A DNA stretch of 64,000 nt from Alterisphingorhabdus sp051668705. Lineage in GTDB: Bacteria; Pseudomonadota; Alphaproteobacteria; Sphingomonadales; Sphingomonadaceae. Below the pieces are notes generated by a model, which ran no database searches, had not been told where the DNA came from, and saw nothing but the letters and a program-made list of their open reading frames with translations. Position numbers and translations under genes: made by a program. Positions 52,217 through 61,879 of this stretch are shown in pieces (position 1 is the stretch's first letter; every line of letters starts with the position of its first letter). The stretch lies in contig NZ_CP196351.1 in assembly GCF_051668705.1 (NCBI RefSeq), forward strand, positions 1,054,001 through 1,118,000. The letters run 5' to 3'.

Positions 52217-54877
52217 ATGACCCAATATGTTTATCGTTTTGGCGGCGGTGTTGCCGAAGGCAGTGCAGAGGACAAAAACCTGCTGGGCGGCAAAGGCGCT
52301 AATCTGGCCGAGATGGCCGCGATCGGCCTGCCAGTGCCACCGGGTTTCACTATTTCAACAGAAATGTGCACCCGTTATTATGATGAGGGGGAGCGTTTTC
52401 CTGAAAGCCTGATCGAAGAGGTTAAGGCCGGAGTCGCGCATATTGAAACGGTGACGGGCAAGCAATTTGGCAGTGCTGCCGATCCGCTTTTGGTATCGGT
52501 GCGGTCTGGTGCGCGGGTTTCTATGCCCGGCATGATGGACACAGTGCTCAATCTGGGCCTGAATGATGAAACGGTGCGCGGATTGGCTGAAATTTCCGGC
52601 GATGAGCGTTTCGCTTGGGATAGCTATCGCCGTTTTGTGCAAATGTATTCTGATGTCGTCTTGGGTCTTGACCATGACGCGTTTGAAGATGCGCTGGAGA
52701 TTATGAAGGAAGATAATGGCTTCTTTCTTGATACTGATATGGAAGCCAGCCATTGGCAGGCGCTGGTCGCGGAGTATAAAACCATTGTGGAGGCCCAATG
52801 GGGCAAGCCGTTTCCGCAGGACGTTAACGACCAGCTATGGGGCGCAGTTTCTGCTGTCTTCGGCTCTTGGCAGGCGGACCGCGCGAAAGTGTATCGCAAG
52901 CTGAATGATATTCCCGGCAATTGGGGCACTGCGGTCAATGTTCAGGCCATGGTATTTGGCAATATGGGCGACACATCGGCCACAGGCGTTGCCTTTACCC
53001 GTAATCCGTCAACCGGTGAACATGCCTATTATGGTGAGTGGCTGATCAATGCACAGGGCGAGGATGTGGTGGCGGGTATTCGCACGCCGCAATATCTGAC
53101 CAAAAGTGCGCGGGAGCAAGCAGGCGCGAAGCCGCTGAGCATGGAAGAAGCCATGCCCGAGACCTTTGCTGAATTGGCGCGGGTGTTTGATCTGCTGGAA
53201 GCACATTACCGCGATATGCAGGATATCGAATTTACGGTGGAGCGCGGCCAGCTTTGGATGCTGCAAACCCGCTCGGGCAAACGCACAGCCAAGGCGGCGC
53301 TGAAAATCGCTGTTGATATGGTTGCTGAAAAGCTGATTAGCGAGCAAGAAGCGATTTTGCGGGTGGACCCGATGGCGCTGGACCAATTGCTGCACCCGAC
53401 CTTGGACCCGGATGCCAAGCGTGATGTGCTGACAACCGGCCTGCCGGCATCACCGGGCGCAGCGTCTGGCAAGATTGTTTTTGATGCCGATAGCGCAGAG
53501 CGCCATAACGAAATGGGCGAAGATGTTATTCTGGTGCGGGTGGAAACCAGCCCCGAAGATATTCACGGCATGCACGCCGCAAGAGGCATTTTGACAGCGC
53601 GCGGCGGCATGACCAGCCACGCAGCGGTTGTTGCGCGCGGCATGGGGCGGCCTTGCGTTTCTGGCGCTGGCTCACTGTCAATTGATAACAATGCCGGAAC
53701 GCTGACCATTGGCTCACGCGTTATGAAAGCCGGTGATGTGCTGACCATTGATGGTTCCACAGGTGAGGTGATGCTGGGCGAAGTGCCGACATTACAGCCT
53801 GAGCTAGTCGGTGATTTTGGCACATTGATGGTGTGGGCGGATGGTGTTCGGCGTCTGCGCGTTCGCACCAATGCCGAAACGCCAAATGATTGCGCGGTTG
53901 CACGTGAATTTGGTGCAGAAGGCATTGGCCTTTGCCGCACTGAACATATGTTCTTTGATGCCAGTCGCATCACCGCAGTGCGCCAGATGATTCTGGCAGA
54001 AAGCGAAGAAGGGCGGCGCGAAGCTCTGGCCAAGTTGCTGCCTGAACAGCGCAGTGATTTTGCTGAAATTTTCCGTGTCATGGCCGGATTGCCAGTGACC
54101 ATCCGGTTGCTTGACCCGCCACTGCATGAGTTTTTGCCGCATAGCGAAAGCGAATTTGCCGATGTGGCAGAGGCTGCTGGTATTGGCATTGAGGTGCTGA
54201 AACGCCGGTCGGCTGAACTGCATGAGTTTAACCCGATGCTGGGCCATCGCGGCTGTCGTCTGGGTGTTACCTATCCGGAAATTTACGAGGTGCAGGCACG
54301 CGCAATTTTTGAAGCAGCCTGCGATGTTGCTGAAGAAAGCGGCGCTGCGCCTATTCCTGAAGTGATGATCCCGCTGGTCGCGACGCGCAAGGAACTGACG
54401 CTAATGAAGGCAGTGGTTGACGATGTGGCGGCTCAAGTGTTCGCGGAAAAAGGCCGTGTATTGGAATATTTGGTCGGCACCATGATCGAACTGCCACGTG
54501 CAGCGTTGATGGCGGACAATATCGCGCATGATGCAGAATTTTTCAGCTTTGGCACCAATGATCTGACACAGACAACATTGGGCGTTAGCCGTGATGATGC
54601 GGCGCGTTTCCTGGGCCAATATGTTGATAAAGGCATTTACCCGCGTGATCCATTTGTCAGTCTGGATATTGAAGGCGTAGGTCAGCTTATTGAGATTGCC
54701 GTTGAAAAAGGCCGCAAAACCCGCAGTGACATTAAATTGGGCATTTGCGGCGAACATGGTGGTGATCCGGCCAGTATCGCATTTTGTGAAGCGGCCGGTC
54801 TGGACTATGTCAGTGCATCGCCTTACCGTGTACCTATCGCGCGTTTGGCCGCGGCTCAGGCAGCGCTGAAAAGCTGA
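52217..54877 (+). CDS. ppdK: Pyruvate, phosphate dikinase
   Basis: Interconverts pyruvate, ATP and phosphate with phosphoenolpyruvate, AMP and diphosphate. It has 886 residues. The ATP-grasp domain (LGGKGANLAEM near 22) is followed by the phosphohistidine domain with the catalytic His in GGMTSHAAVVARGMG near 458, then the PEP-binding barrel (GICGEHGGDP near 834). ATG 52217 has AAGGAA upstream and matches family starts; an earlier ATG at 52199 lacks it. It may supply PEP for gluconeogenesis in a chemoheterotroph. Confidence 0.96.
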   Translation: MTQYVYRFGGGVAEGSAEDKNLLGGKGANLAEMAAIGLPVPPGFTISTEMCTRYYDEGERFPESLIEEVKAGVAHIETVTGKQFGSAADPLLVSVRSGARVSMPGMMDTVLNLGLNDETVRGLAEISGDERFAWDSYRRFVQMYSDVVLGLDHDAFEDALEIMKEDNGFFLDTDMEASHWQALVAEYKTIVEAQWGKPFPQDVNDQLWGAVSAVFGSWQADRAKVYRKLNDIPGNWGTAVNVQAMVFGNMGDTSATGVAFTRNPSTGEHAYYGEWLINAQGEDVVAGIRTPQYLTKSAREQAGAKPLSMEEAMPETFAELARVFDLLEAHYRDMQDIEFTVERGQLWMLQTRSGKRTAKAALKIAVDMVAEKLISEQEAILRVDPMALDQLLHPTLDPDAKRDVLTTGLPASPGAASGKIVFDADSAERHNEMGEDVILVRVETSPEDIHGMHAARGILTARGGMTSHAAVVARGMGRPCVSGAGSLSIDNNAGTLTIGSRVMKAGDVLTIDGSTGEVMLGEVPTLQPELVGDFGTLMVWADGVRRLRVRTNAETPNDCAVAREFGAEGIGLCRTEHMFFDASRITAVRQMILAESEEGRREALAKLLPEQRSDFAEIFRVMAGLPVTIRLLDPPLHEFLPHSESEFADVAEAAGIGIEVLKRRSAELHEFNPMLGHRGCRLGVTYPEIYEVQARAIFEAACDVAEESGAAPIPEVMIPLVATRKELTLMKAVVDDVAAQVFAEKGRVLEYLVGTMIELPRAALMADNIAHDAEFFSFGTNDLTQTTLGVSRDDAARFLGQYVDKGIYPRDPFVSLDIEGVGQLIEIAVEKGRKTRSDIKLGICGEHGGDPASIAFCEAAGLDYVSASPYRVPIARLAAAQAALKS

Positions 54878-54922
54878 TTTGGGGTAGCGACAAAATAGCC
54901 GCGCCCTGCAAAGGGGGTGGAT

Positions 54923-55507
54923 ATGAAGGCGATATTTTTGGCGGTTTTGCCGTTTTTGGGGCTGGCTTGCGGCAGCGGCTTGGCTGCTTGGCAGATCAAG
55001 TCTGGCAGCAGCACATTATCGATTGAAAATGGTCCGTGGCAAACGGCTGAAAATATTGGCTCTGCTGATGCCAGTTTGCAGACCCGCGCCGTGATTGCAC
55101 TGCGTGGATTGCTGGCGCTGCCCGATAGTGAGGCCATTTATTATAACGCCGTTAAAGATAGTGATGGGCAGATGCTCGATGGCAATTGCACCTATCATAT
55201 TAAAGGCGGAACACTGGCCGCGCGCTGGTGGAGTATCACGGCTTATGGCAAAGATAATTATCTGATCCCCAATAGATCAGGCTATTATTCGGCTGGCAGT
55301 GGCGCTTTCTCGGCGGATCAACAATCTGATTGGACCATTGCTGTTGGCGCGGACAATGTTGCTGGACCGGGCTTGCCATGGATACCAGTCGCTAAGGGTG
55401 AGCCTTTTGATCTGACGCTGCGTGCCTATCATGCAGAGGATAGCTTGCTTGCAAACAGAAGCAGCGCCGCCTTGCCCACAATTGAACGGCAGGAGTGCAG
55501 CGCATGA
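54923..55507 (+). CDS. DUF1214 domain membrane-anchored protein
   Basis: A 194-residue protein with one N-terminal membrane helix (residues 4-22), then a DUF1214-type beta domain (GPWQTAENIG, AIYYNAVKDSDGQMLDGNCTYHI, RWWSITAYGKDNYLIPN). The ATG at 54923 follows AAGGGGG. It overlaps the next gene by 4 bp. In many bacteria DUF1254 and DUF1214 are fused in one larger protein; here they are two short anchored proteins. The function is unknown. Confidence 0.8.
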   Translation: MKAIFLAVLPFLGLACGSGLAAWQIKSGSSTLSIENGPWQTAENIGSADASLQTRAVIALRGLLALPDSEAIYYNAVKDSDGQMLDGNCTYHIKGGTLAARWWSITAYGKDNYLIPNRSGYYSAGSGAFSADQQSDWTIAVGADNVAGPGLPWIPVAKGEPFDLTLRAYHAEDSLLANRSSAALPTIERQECSA

Positions 55508-56025
55508 GCAAGGCTGGCATTATCTCTATCGTGTTGGCGATTATCGCGGCTATTATTGGTTATTTTGGCGTTATGGCACTGGCTCCCGGATATATTATGG
55601 GCCGTGCATGGGATGGCGTGACCGAGCGCGCGGGCGCGCCCAATATGATGATCCATATGCCATTACCATCCGCAGCGCGGCGCGGTATCGTGCGGCTTAG
55701 CCCGGATTTAATCTATTCCATCTGCACCTTTGACCTAAGCAAGGGCGATCTGGCTATCACGGTACCGGCTATAGACAATCATTATTGGTCGCTGACGATG
55801 TTTGACGATCAAACCAACGCCTTTTTTGTTGAGAGTGACCGCGATACCAAGGGCCAGCCTATCAGTCTGACGCTCAGCAATAAGGGCACCGCCGGGGAAG
55901 GGCGTATAGTGGCTGCACCCAGCCAGAAAGGCATCGCATTGGTGCGTATCTTGATGAATAATCGCGGTGAATATGATGCACTTGATCCGTTGCGGCGCAG
56001 TGCCGATTGCAAGATCGTTGGATGA
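55504..56025 (+). CDS. DUF1254 domain membrane-anchored protein
   Basis: A 173-residue protein with one N-terminal helix (about 6-26), then a single DUF1254-like domain (SAARRGIVRLSPDLIYSICTFDLSKG and IDNHYWSLTMFDDQTNAFFVESDRD). It starts at an ATG that overlaps the stop of the DUF1214 gene and probably acts with it in the periplasm. No enzymatic motif is seen. Confidence 0.8.
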   Translation: MSKAGIISIVLAIIAAIIGYFGVMALAPGYIMGRAWDGVTERAGAPNMMIHMPLPSAARRGIVRLSPDLIYSICTFDLSKGDLAITVPAIDNHYWSLTMFDDQTNAFFVESDRDTKGQPISLTLSNKGTAGEGRIVAAPSQKGIALVRILMNNRGEYDALDPLRRSADCKIVG

Positions 56026-56042
56026 ATTGCTGCTATTGCGGT

Positions 56043-57278
56043 CTAAATCGCGATCTGCTTGCCGCCTTTGAACAGACCGGTTACGCGGCCTTGTACTGGC
56101 ATTTTGTCGAACGGTGTGTTGCCAGCAGCAGCGGCCATTTTTGCTGAATCGACAATCCATGGCTTATCATCAGCAAAGATCATAATATCGGCCTCGGCGC
56201 CGGTAGCCAGAATGCCGGCATTGACGTTCAATATCCGTGCTGGATTACTGGTCAGTTTTGCTAGCGCGTCAGGCAAAGATAGCACGCCATCGCGCACAAG
56301 GTTGAGCGTTAGCGGCAATAATGTTTCTGCGCCTGCCATACCTGGCTGTGCATCGGCAAAGGGTAGACGCTTATCCTCTGGTCCGCGTGGATCATGACCT
56401 GAAGAAATGACATCAATTGTGCCATCGGCAAGCGCTTCCAGACAGGCCTGGCGATCATATTCATGCCGTAGCGGCGGCGATAATCTTGCAAAGGTACGAA
56501 ACTCACCAATTGCGACTTCGCTCAGCATGAAATGCGCTGGCGTGATGCCGCAAGTGACGCGCATGTCTTCGCTTTTCGCGGCACGGATCAGTTTTAGCCC
56601 TGCTTCCGTTGTTACTTGCCGGAAATGCAGATGGGCGCCTGATAACCGGCCAAGCGCTAAATCGCGTTCTATAGCGATGCTCTCCGCTTCTTTGGGGGCA
56701 GAGGGAAGGCCCAAGCGCGTCGCCATTTCGCCGCTTGTTGCAACAGCATCGCCTGTTAGTCCGTGATCTTCGCTATGCAATATCAAAGGCAGATCCAGCA
56801 TTGCGCAATATTGCATCAGGCGTAGCATGATGCCGGTATCAGCAATCCAGCGCCGTCCAGTGGTGATCGCCCGTGCACCGGCATCTTTCATCAATGCCAG
56901 CTCGGCCATATTTTCACCGGCCATGTCGCGTGTTGCGCCGCCAAGTGGGTGAACCCAAAAGTCAGGCTTTCCCGATTGCGCGGCGAAGCGTACCCTTGCC
57001 GGATGGTCCAGTGGCGGGTTTTGATCAGCCATCAGAGCAGCGCGTGTTATTCCGCCAAAATGGAAAGCGGGTTTATCAATAGAGAAGACACCCAGATCAA
57101 CCAGACCGGGCGCAACATATTGTCCTTTAGCATCGACAACAATGTCATCCGCTTCAGCATGCACATCACCTAGCGCAACAATATGGTCAGCCTCTACGCG
57201 CACATTGCCCTTCACGGCTTGTTTTTCACCCGGCAGAATTAAGTGTGCATTGGTTATGGTCAGGGCGTTCTGGTTCAT
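56043..57278 (-). CDS. Dihydroorotase-like protein lacking the HxH motif, PyrC'-type
   Basis: Amidohydrolase-fold protein of 411 residues, related to dihydroorotase type I/II. The N-terminal composite domain ends with APGLVDLG, where active dihydroorotases have DxHxH; here the sequence reads DLGVFSID, so both metal histidines are missing. Later elements remain: LHSEDHG near 170, HLHFRQVTT near 218 and SSGHDPRGPED near 298. It overlaps pyrB by 4 bp. In Pseudomonas a non-catalytic dihydroorotase (PyrC') assembles with PyrB; the same function here is inferred from sequence and gene order. A true dihydroorotase must then be elsewhere. Confidence 0.85.
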   Translation of the reverse strand: MNQNALTITNAHLILPGEKQAVKGNVRVEADHIVALGDVHAEADDIVVDAKGQYVAPGLVDLGVFSIDKPAFHFGGITRAALMADQNPPLDHPARVRFAAQSGKPDFWVHPLGGATRDMAGENMAELALMKDAGARAITTGRRWIADTGIMLRLMQYCAMLDLPLILHSEDHGLTGDAVATSGEMATRLGLPSAPKEAESIAIERDLALGRLSGAHLHFRQVTTEAGLKLIRAAKSEDMRVTCGITPAHFMLSEVAIGEFRTFARLSPPLRHEYDRQACLEALADGTIDVISSGHDPRGPEDKRLPFADAQPGMAGAETLLPLTLNLVRDGVLSLPDALAKLTSNPARILNVNAGILATGAEADIMIFADDKPWIVDSAKMAAAAGNTPFDKMPVQGRVTGLFKGGKQIAI

Positions 57279-58267
57279 GACCAACCCTCCATCTTGCGGG
57301 CTCTGCGGGTCAGCACATCCAGACAGGCCATGCGCATAGCCACGCCCATTTCCACCTGTTCAGTGATTGCTGATCGCGCCATATTGTCGGCAACATCGCT
57401 GTCAATTTCCACACCGCGGTTCATAGGACCGGGATGCATAACCAGCGCATCAGGCGCAGCCTTGGCGAGCCGCTCCTGTGTTAGCCCGTAAAGCCGATGA
57501 TATTCGCGCGGTGAAGGGATAAACTGTCCAGACATACGCTCATTTTGCAATCTGAGCATCATCACTACATCCGCGCCGTCCAATGCCGCATCAAAGTCAG
57601 TAAATACCTCGGCGCTCAGCACTTCTATGCCATCGGGCAATAATGCAGGTGGTCCGGCAACGCGAACTTTTGCGCCTAAAGTGGCCAGGCAGATGATGTT
57701 GGAGCGTGCTACCCGGCTGTGCAATATGTCGCCGCATATCGTCACGGTCAGTCCGGATATCCGCCCCAGACGCTGCTTTATAGTGAGCGCATCGAGCAAG
57801 GCCTGTGTCGGGTGCTCATGCTGTCCATCACCTGCATTGAGAACGGGGCAATCTACCTTATCTGCGATCAATTGTACCGCGCCGGAACTGCCATGGCGGA
57901 TGACAATAGCATCAGCGCGCATGGCATTCAGCGTGACCGCTGTATCGATAAGCGTTTCGCCCTTTTTGATGCTGGATTGCGCCGCATGCATATTGACGAC
58001 ATCTGCGCCCAGCCTTTTGCCTGCAATTTCAAACGACAATAATGTACGGGTCGAATTTTCGAAAAAGGCATTGATTACCGTCAGCCCTGCCAACCGGTCA
58101 TCATGCTTGGTGGATTGGCGGTTCATAGCCACCCATTGCTCTGCTTCTTTTAACAGATACAATATTTCCCAGGGTTGCAACCCTTCTATGCCAAGCAGAT
58201 TGGCGTGGCGAAAGGCATCTCCACCTTCTGGAAAGGTGGGATAGTCAGCGGTGTTTTGCGTATTCAT
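57275..58267 (-). CDS. pyrB: Aspartate carbamoyltransferase catalytic subunit
   Basis: Second step of pyrimidine synthesis. It has 330 residues from ATG 58267. The carbamoyl phosphate site is FFENSTRTLLSFE (STRT) near 60, with HPTQALLDALTIKQRLG near 146, and the aspartate loop MHPGPMNRGVEI near 277. An in-frame TTG 39 bp upstream is possible; neither start has a strong binding site. The 3' end overlaps the PyrC'-type gene by 4 bp. There is no pyrI nearby. Confidence 0.94.
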   Translation of the reverse strand: MNTQNTADYPTFPEGGDAFRHANLLGIEGLQPWEILYLLKEAEQWVAMNRQSTKHDDRLAGLTVINAFFENSTRTLLSFEIAGKRLGADVVNMHAAQSSIKKGETLIDTAVTLNAMRADAIVIRHGSSGAVQLIADKVDCPVLNAGDGQHEHPTQALLDALTIKQRLGRISGLTVTICGDILHSRVARSNIICLATLGAKVRVAGPPALLPDGIEVLSAEVFTDFDAALDGADVVMMLRLQNERMSGQFIPSPREYHRLYGLTQERLAKAAPDALVMHPGPMNRGVEIDSDVADNMARSAITEQVEMGVAMRMACLDVLTRRARKMEGWS

Positions 58268-58337
58268 TAAAATAGGAGCATTACGCAGCCAGAGAGAAAT
58301 CGGCAAGTCTTATCCTACAGCTATCAACCATGATTAC

Positions 58338-58835
58338 TCAGGGCAGGGCGACCAAAGCGTCAATCGCCCCCTGTAAGATATATTCTGCCGCCTTTGCATC
58401 AATTTGGGCCGAACGTTTGGCGCGGCTAATATCAGCGGCGATCATTTCACGCTCGACCGCCAATGTTGACCAGCGCTCATCCCATAACAAAATGGGCAGG
58501 CCCAAAATCGTTAGATTGCGGGCAAAGGCGCGTGTTGACTGGGTTTGCGGTGTGTCGCGTCCGTCCAGTGATAATGGCAGGCCGATCACAATACCGGTAA
58601 TATTTTGTTTTTGGATATGCTCGTTCAGCCGCTCTTTATCACGCATAAATTTGCCGCGCGGCATGGTCTTGTCTGCGCTGGCAAAGGACCAACCGGCATC
58701 ACAAAAGGCAACGCCGATGGTCTTACTGCCCATATCCAGCGCCATAAGCCGCCCTGCCATAGGGAGAGCGGCACGGAAATCACTCGCACTGGTGGTAATA
58801 ATGGCTGCGCCTATATTGGCGTTGGGCTCGCTCAT
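58338..58835 (-). CDS. ruvX: Putative pre-16S rRNA nuclease (YqgF/RuvX)
   Basis: RNase H-fold protein of 165 residues from ATG 58835. The N-terminal metal Asp is in LMALDMGSKTIGVAF near 30; IVIGLPLSLDGRDT near 80 and WDERWSTLAVE near 119 are the other conserved blocks, with a late DAKAAEYILQGAID near 146. The ATG overlaps the stop of the preceding hydrolase gene by 4 bp. A frame 18 codons longer lies inside that gene. It is needed for 16S rRNA 5' maturation in E. coli. Confidence 0.92.
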   Translation of the reverse strand: MSEPNANIGAAIITTSASDFRAALPMAGRLMALDMGSKTIGVAFCDAGWSFASADKTMPRGKFMRDKERLNEHIQKQNITGIVIGLPLSLDGRDTPQTQSTRAFARNLTILGLPILLWDERWSTLAVEREMIAADISRAKRSAQIDAKAAEYILQGAIDALVALP

Positions 58836-59941
58836 GGCGTTTGAAATGCTGCAACCCGCCGCTCTGCATCGGCGCGTATATTGGCCCAAAAAAGCGGATA
58901 GTCATAGACATGATAATTGTTGCCCGGCAGCACATATGCGCCCAGTTCGGGCGGATCGCCAATCAGCAAAAATCCGCGTTCGTCACACCGTGCGGGCACA
59001 GCTTCGGCGACGATTTCGCCATCACTCAAATTCGCATTGGGAACCAGTGTGCCCAGATTGTCCTCGGCGGTTGTTTCTACATTGGGAATGCCAGCGACAG
59101 GATTGGTGCACAAAATAGGCTGGTCTTTGCGGGGCTGACCATCAAAGCCATTGGTCGCATCATAAACATCCAGAATAAGCGATGTATCCGCTGGCTCGGC
59201 GAAGCTGTTCCAGCCCAATATACAGCCGGTTTGGTCAGCCGTTTCACATATGGGCAAACCCATTGGCGGCACGTCATTGGTTACGGATACCGGCCAGCCT
59301 ACAATATAGGTGGCCACTATGCGTTCAGCGACAGGCTTATCGGCAATGCGATTGCGCATCAAATAGGTGAGGTGCAGAGCGCCCTGACTATGCCCGGCCA
59401 ATATGATGGGCGCATCTTCCGGGATTTGCCGCAGAAATTCCGCAAAGGCTGCCTCAACATCTTTATAAGCCGCGTCCAAAGCCTGCGCTGCTTCTGGCTT
59501 GTCAGTTAAAAACGCGCCAATGGCAGCCTGACGATAGCGCGGTGCCCAAATGTCACCAGCGCCATTAAAAGTGCTGGCCTGGCTGCGAATGAAGATTGTC
59601 GCGCGGTCTTGTGACTCCTTGTCATCTAATGGCGCATTCCATTGATCGGATTTCAGGAAGCTGGTGGGGTGGACAAAGAAGACCTGCGCCTTAGCGCTGT
59701 CAGCTGCTTCATAACCATCCGCTACCCATAATGCAGGATTGCCTTTGGTAATATCTGGCCGCGAAAACCACATTTTGGGCGCTGAATATGCGTTTTCTGC
59801 CATCAGCTCTTGCTCGACAAATTCGCTATCAGGCACGAAAACTATTTCAGCCAGTTCGCCGGGATACATGCGCAGTACAAATGCGCCTGCCAATATGATC
59901 ACGATTATTGCCGCTATAATGTACAAAAATTTCCGTGCCAA
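58832..59941 (-). CDS. DUF3089 family alpha/beta hydrolase, membrane anchored
   Basis: A 369-residue protein with an N-terminal membrane helix (about 6-24). The DUF3089 pattern includes AKMWFSRPDITKGNPALWVADG near 55, QVFFVHPTSFL near 85 and the nucleophile elbow ILAGHSQGALHL near 181. GHSQG gives the Ser; a C-terminal NNYHVYDYPLFWANI holds a likely catalytic His. The substrate is unknown. It is coupled to ruvX by ATGA and lies divergent from the DUF4153 gene. Confidence 0.85.
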   Translation of the reverse strand: MARKFLYIIAAIIVIILAGAFVLRMYPGELAEIVFVPDSEFVEQELMAENAYSAPKMWFSRPDITKGNPALWVADGYEAADSAKAQVFFVHPTSFLKSDQWNAPLDDKESQDRATIFIRSQASTFNGAGDIWAPRYRQAAIGAFLTDKPEAAQALDAAYKDVEAAFAEFLRQIPEDAPIILAGHSQGALHLTYLMRNRIADKPVAERIVATYIVGWPVSVTNDVPPMGLPICETADQTGCILGWNSFAEPADTSLILDVYDATNGFDGQPRKDQPILCTNPVAGIPNVETTAEDNLGTLVPNANLSDGEIVAEAVPARCDERGFLLIGDPPELGAYVLPGNNYHVYDYPLFWANIRADAERRVAAFQTP

Positions 59942-60064
59942 AAAACCAAATCCTTAAATGCCATGCTCTGATTACGCCCTCTTTTAAGGAGCAGAACAGT
60001 TAATTGCGTTTATTTTGTCGCTAAGCTGTATATCTTGAACGGAATATAGAGGCTGAACGAGGGA

Positions 60065-61810
60065 ATGAAAGCCATGGACAGGAATAATGAGGCTGGCGAA
60101 AGCCAGATGGCGGATAGTAGCGATATAAATCGCGCAATATGGCCAGCAAAGCCTTTCATATTATCGATATTATTAGCGGTTTGCGGCTTTCTCTATTGGG
60201 CTTTGTTGGGTCAATATACCTTTGCTTATAATGCGCAGGCTGAACAATATCAGTATGCGATAGGCACATTCATCGTTTTTGGCGGGTTGGCCGTAGCATT
60301 TTCTCTCGAGCGCGATCGCTGGCTTTGGTCGGTGGTTTTTGGCCTCGCCTGGGGCGTGGTGCTGGCTGGTGTCGCCTACTGGGTTGGTGGATATAGCCAA
60401 TATGGTTTTGAATGGAATTTTGCGTTTGGTGCAGGAATATTCGCGCTGATCATCGCAACACCCATTTTTCAGACTTTGCGTGACAATCCGAGCGAAAACC
60501 AACGCGCGCTTAGCTATGATCGGCTGCATTTCTACAGTTGGTCCGATACGGTTATAGGCTTTAGTGCGCTGGCCTTTACGGGGCTAAGTTGGCTTTTAAT
60601 ATGGCTGATCGCGTTGCTCTTTGAACTCATAGGTCTCGGCTTCGTAATAGATCTTTTGGAAAACGCCTTTTTCGGCTGGGCATTTAGCGGGGCAGCCTTT
60701 GGCGCGGCATTGGGCATTTTGCGGGAAAATGACCGTATATTGGGCCTTTTGCAAAATGTTGTGTTGATCGTCTTGTCGATCTTGGCACCCTTTTTGGCCT
60801 TTGCTTTAGGACTATTTCTTGTCTCATTGATTTTTACTGGGTTGGATGGATTATGGTCCTCAACCAAATCCGCAACGCCAATATTGATAAGCTGCGCAGT
60901 GGGCGCGGTTATTTTGGCCAATGCGGTTATCCGCAATAATGAGGGCGAGGCCAGCCAGTCCATAATTCTGCGCATTTCTGCGATCATTTTAGCCGTGGTT
61001 ATTTTGCCATTGGCTATTATTGCGGTGGTTTCGACCGGTCTGCGTATTGAACAATATGGCCTGACGCCTGAACGTCTTTGGGGGCTGTTGGTTGTTGCTA
61101 TTGGCGTGGCTTATGGATTGGCATATTGGGTCAGCGTCATTCGCGCTGGCATGGCAAAAAATGTCTTTGGTTGGGCGGGTTTCGTTCGTTCAACCAATAC
61201 CAAACTTGCCATCGGCTTATGTTTGGTTGCTTTGTTTTTGTCGCTGCCGCTACTCGATTTTGGCGCAATATCCGCGCGTGATCAATTATCACGGCTGGAT
61301 TCAGGCAAAGTGTCGGAAGCAGAATTTGACTATTATGCTTTGGCCAATGACTTTGGACCCACTGGTCGAGCAATGGCAAAGCAAATGGCCGCAGGAGAGG
61401 GCGAGCGCGCGGGTTCGGCCGCAAAGGCATTGGCCACTAAAAACCGCTGGGAATATCAAAAAGAGGCCAAAATTGATCGTAAAGTCAACATCATAATAGC
61501 ACAGGGAGGAGACCCCTTACCTGATGATTTGCGTGAGAAAGTGCGGTTATCGGATGAATGCAATACACTAAACTGTACTGCGATATGGGCGGATGCTGAC
61601 TATGTTGTCGTGCTGGGAAAGTCCTGCCCGCGGTGTAGGGTGAGCCAATCTGCATATTCTCTAAGTGATGGAGAATGGGATGAAGATAGCGATTATAATG
61701 TCGGCGATCGTTTGGAAGATCTCACCGCCGATGCCAAGGTTGAAATACGCACCATCGAACGCCGCCAAGTCTATGTTGATGGCAAGCCTGTGGGCAGATA
61801 TTTTAAATAA
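60065..61810 (+). CDS. DUF4153 domain membrane protein
   Basis: A 581-residue integral membrane protein with about ten hydrophobic segments in the first ~400 residues (from about 27 to 400) and a hydrophilic C-terminal region of about 170 residues containing CNTLNCTAIWADADYVVVLG and CPRC. The two cysteine pairs could bind metal or form disulfides; that is speculation. DUF4153 is a family of unknown role. The start is ATG 60065 or 60074, both near a GAGGGA. Confidence 0.75.
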   Translation: MKAMDRNNEAGESQMADSSDINRAIWPAKPFILSILLAVCGFLYWALLGQYTFAYNAQAEQYQYAIGTFIVFGGLAVAFSLERDRWLWSVVFGLAWGVVLAGVAYWVGGYSQYGFEWNFAFGAGIFALIIATPIFQTLRDNPSENQRALSYDRLHFYSWSDTVIGFSALAFTGLSWLLIWLIALLFELIGLGFVIDLLENAFFGWAFSGAAFGAALGILRENDRILGLLQNVVLIVLSILAPFLAFALGLFLVSLIFTGLDGLWSSTKSATPILISCAVGAVILANAVIRNNEGEASQSIILRISAIILAVVILPLAIIAVVSTGLRIEQYGLTPERLWGLLVVAIGVAYGLAYWVSVIRAGMAKNVFGWAGFVRSTNTKLAIGLCLVALFLSLPLLDFGAISARDQLSRLDSGKVSEAEFDYYALANDFGPTGRAMAKQMAAGEGERAGSAAKALATKNRWEYQKEAKIDRKVNIIIAQGGDPLPDDLREKVRLSDECNTLNCTAIWADADYVVVLGKSCPRCRVSQSAYSLSDGEWDEDSDYNVGDRLEDLTADAKVEIRTIERRQVYVDGKPVGRYFK

Positions 61811-61834
61811 ACTAAGATTTTTGCGGTTAGCCTA

Positions 61835-61868
61835 AGCAAAGCGCTTGAAGCATACACAGCGCTTTGCT
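61835..61868. repeat. Perfect 11 bp inverted repeat upstream of gatC
   Basis: AGCAAAGCGCT and AGCGCTTTGCT are separated by 12 nt, between the DUF4153 stop and the gatC start, ending 11 bp before the ATG. No U-tract follows on either strand, so it is a leader hairpin or protein-binding site rather than a standard terminator. It would lie just before the gatC ribosome binding site (AAGG). Confidence 0.6.
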
Positions 61869-61879
61869 AGCGGCAAGGC

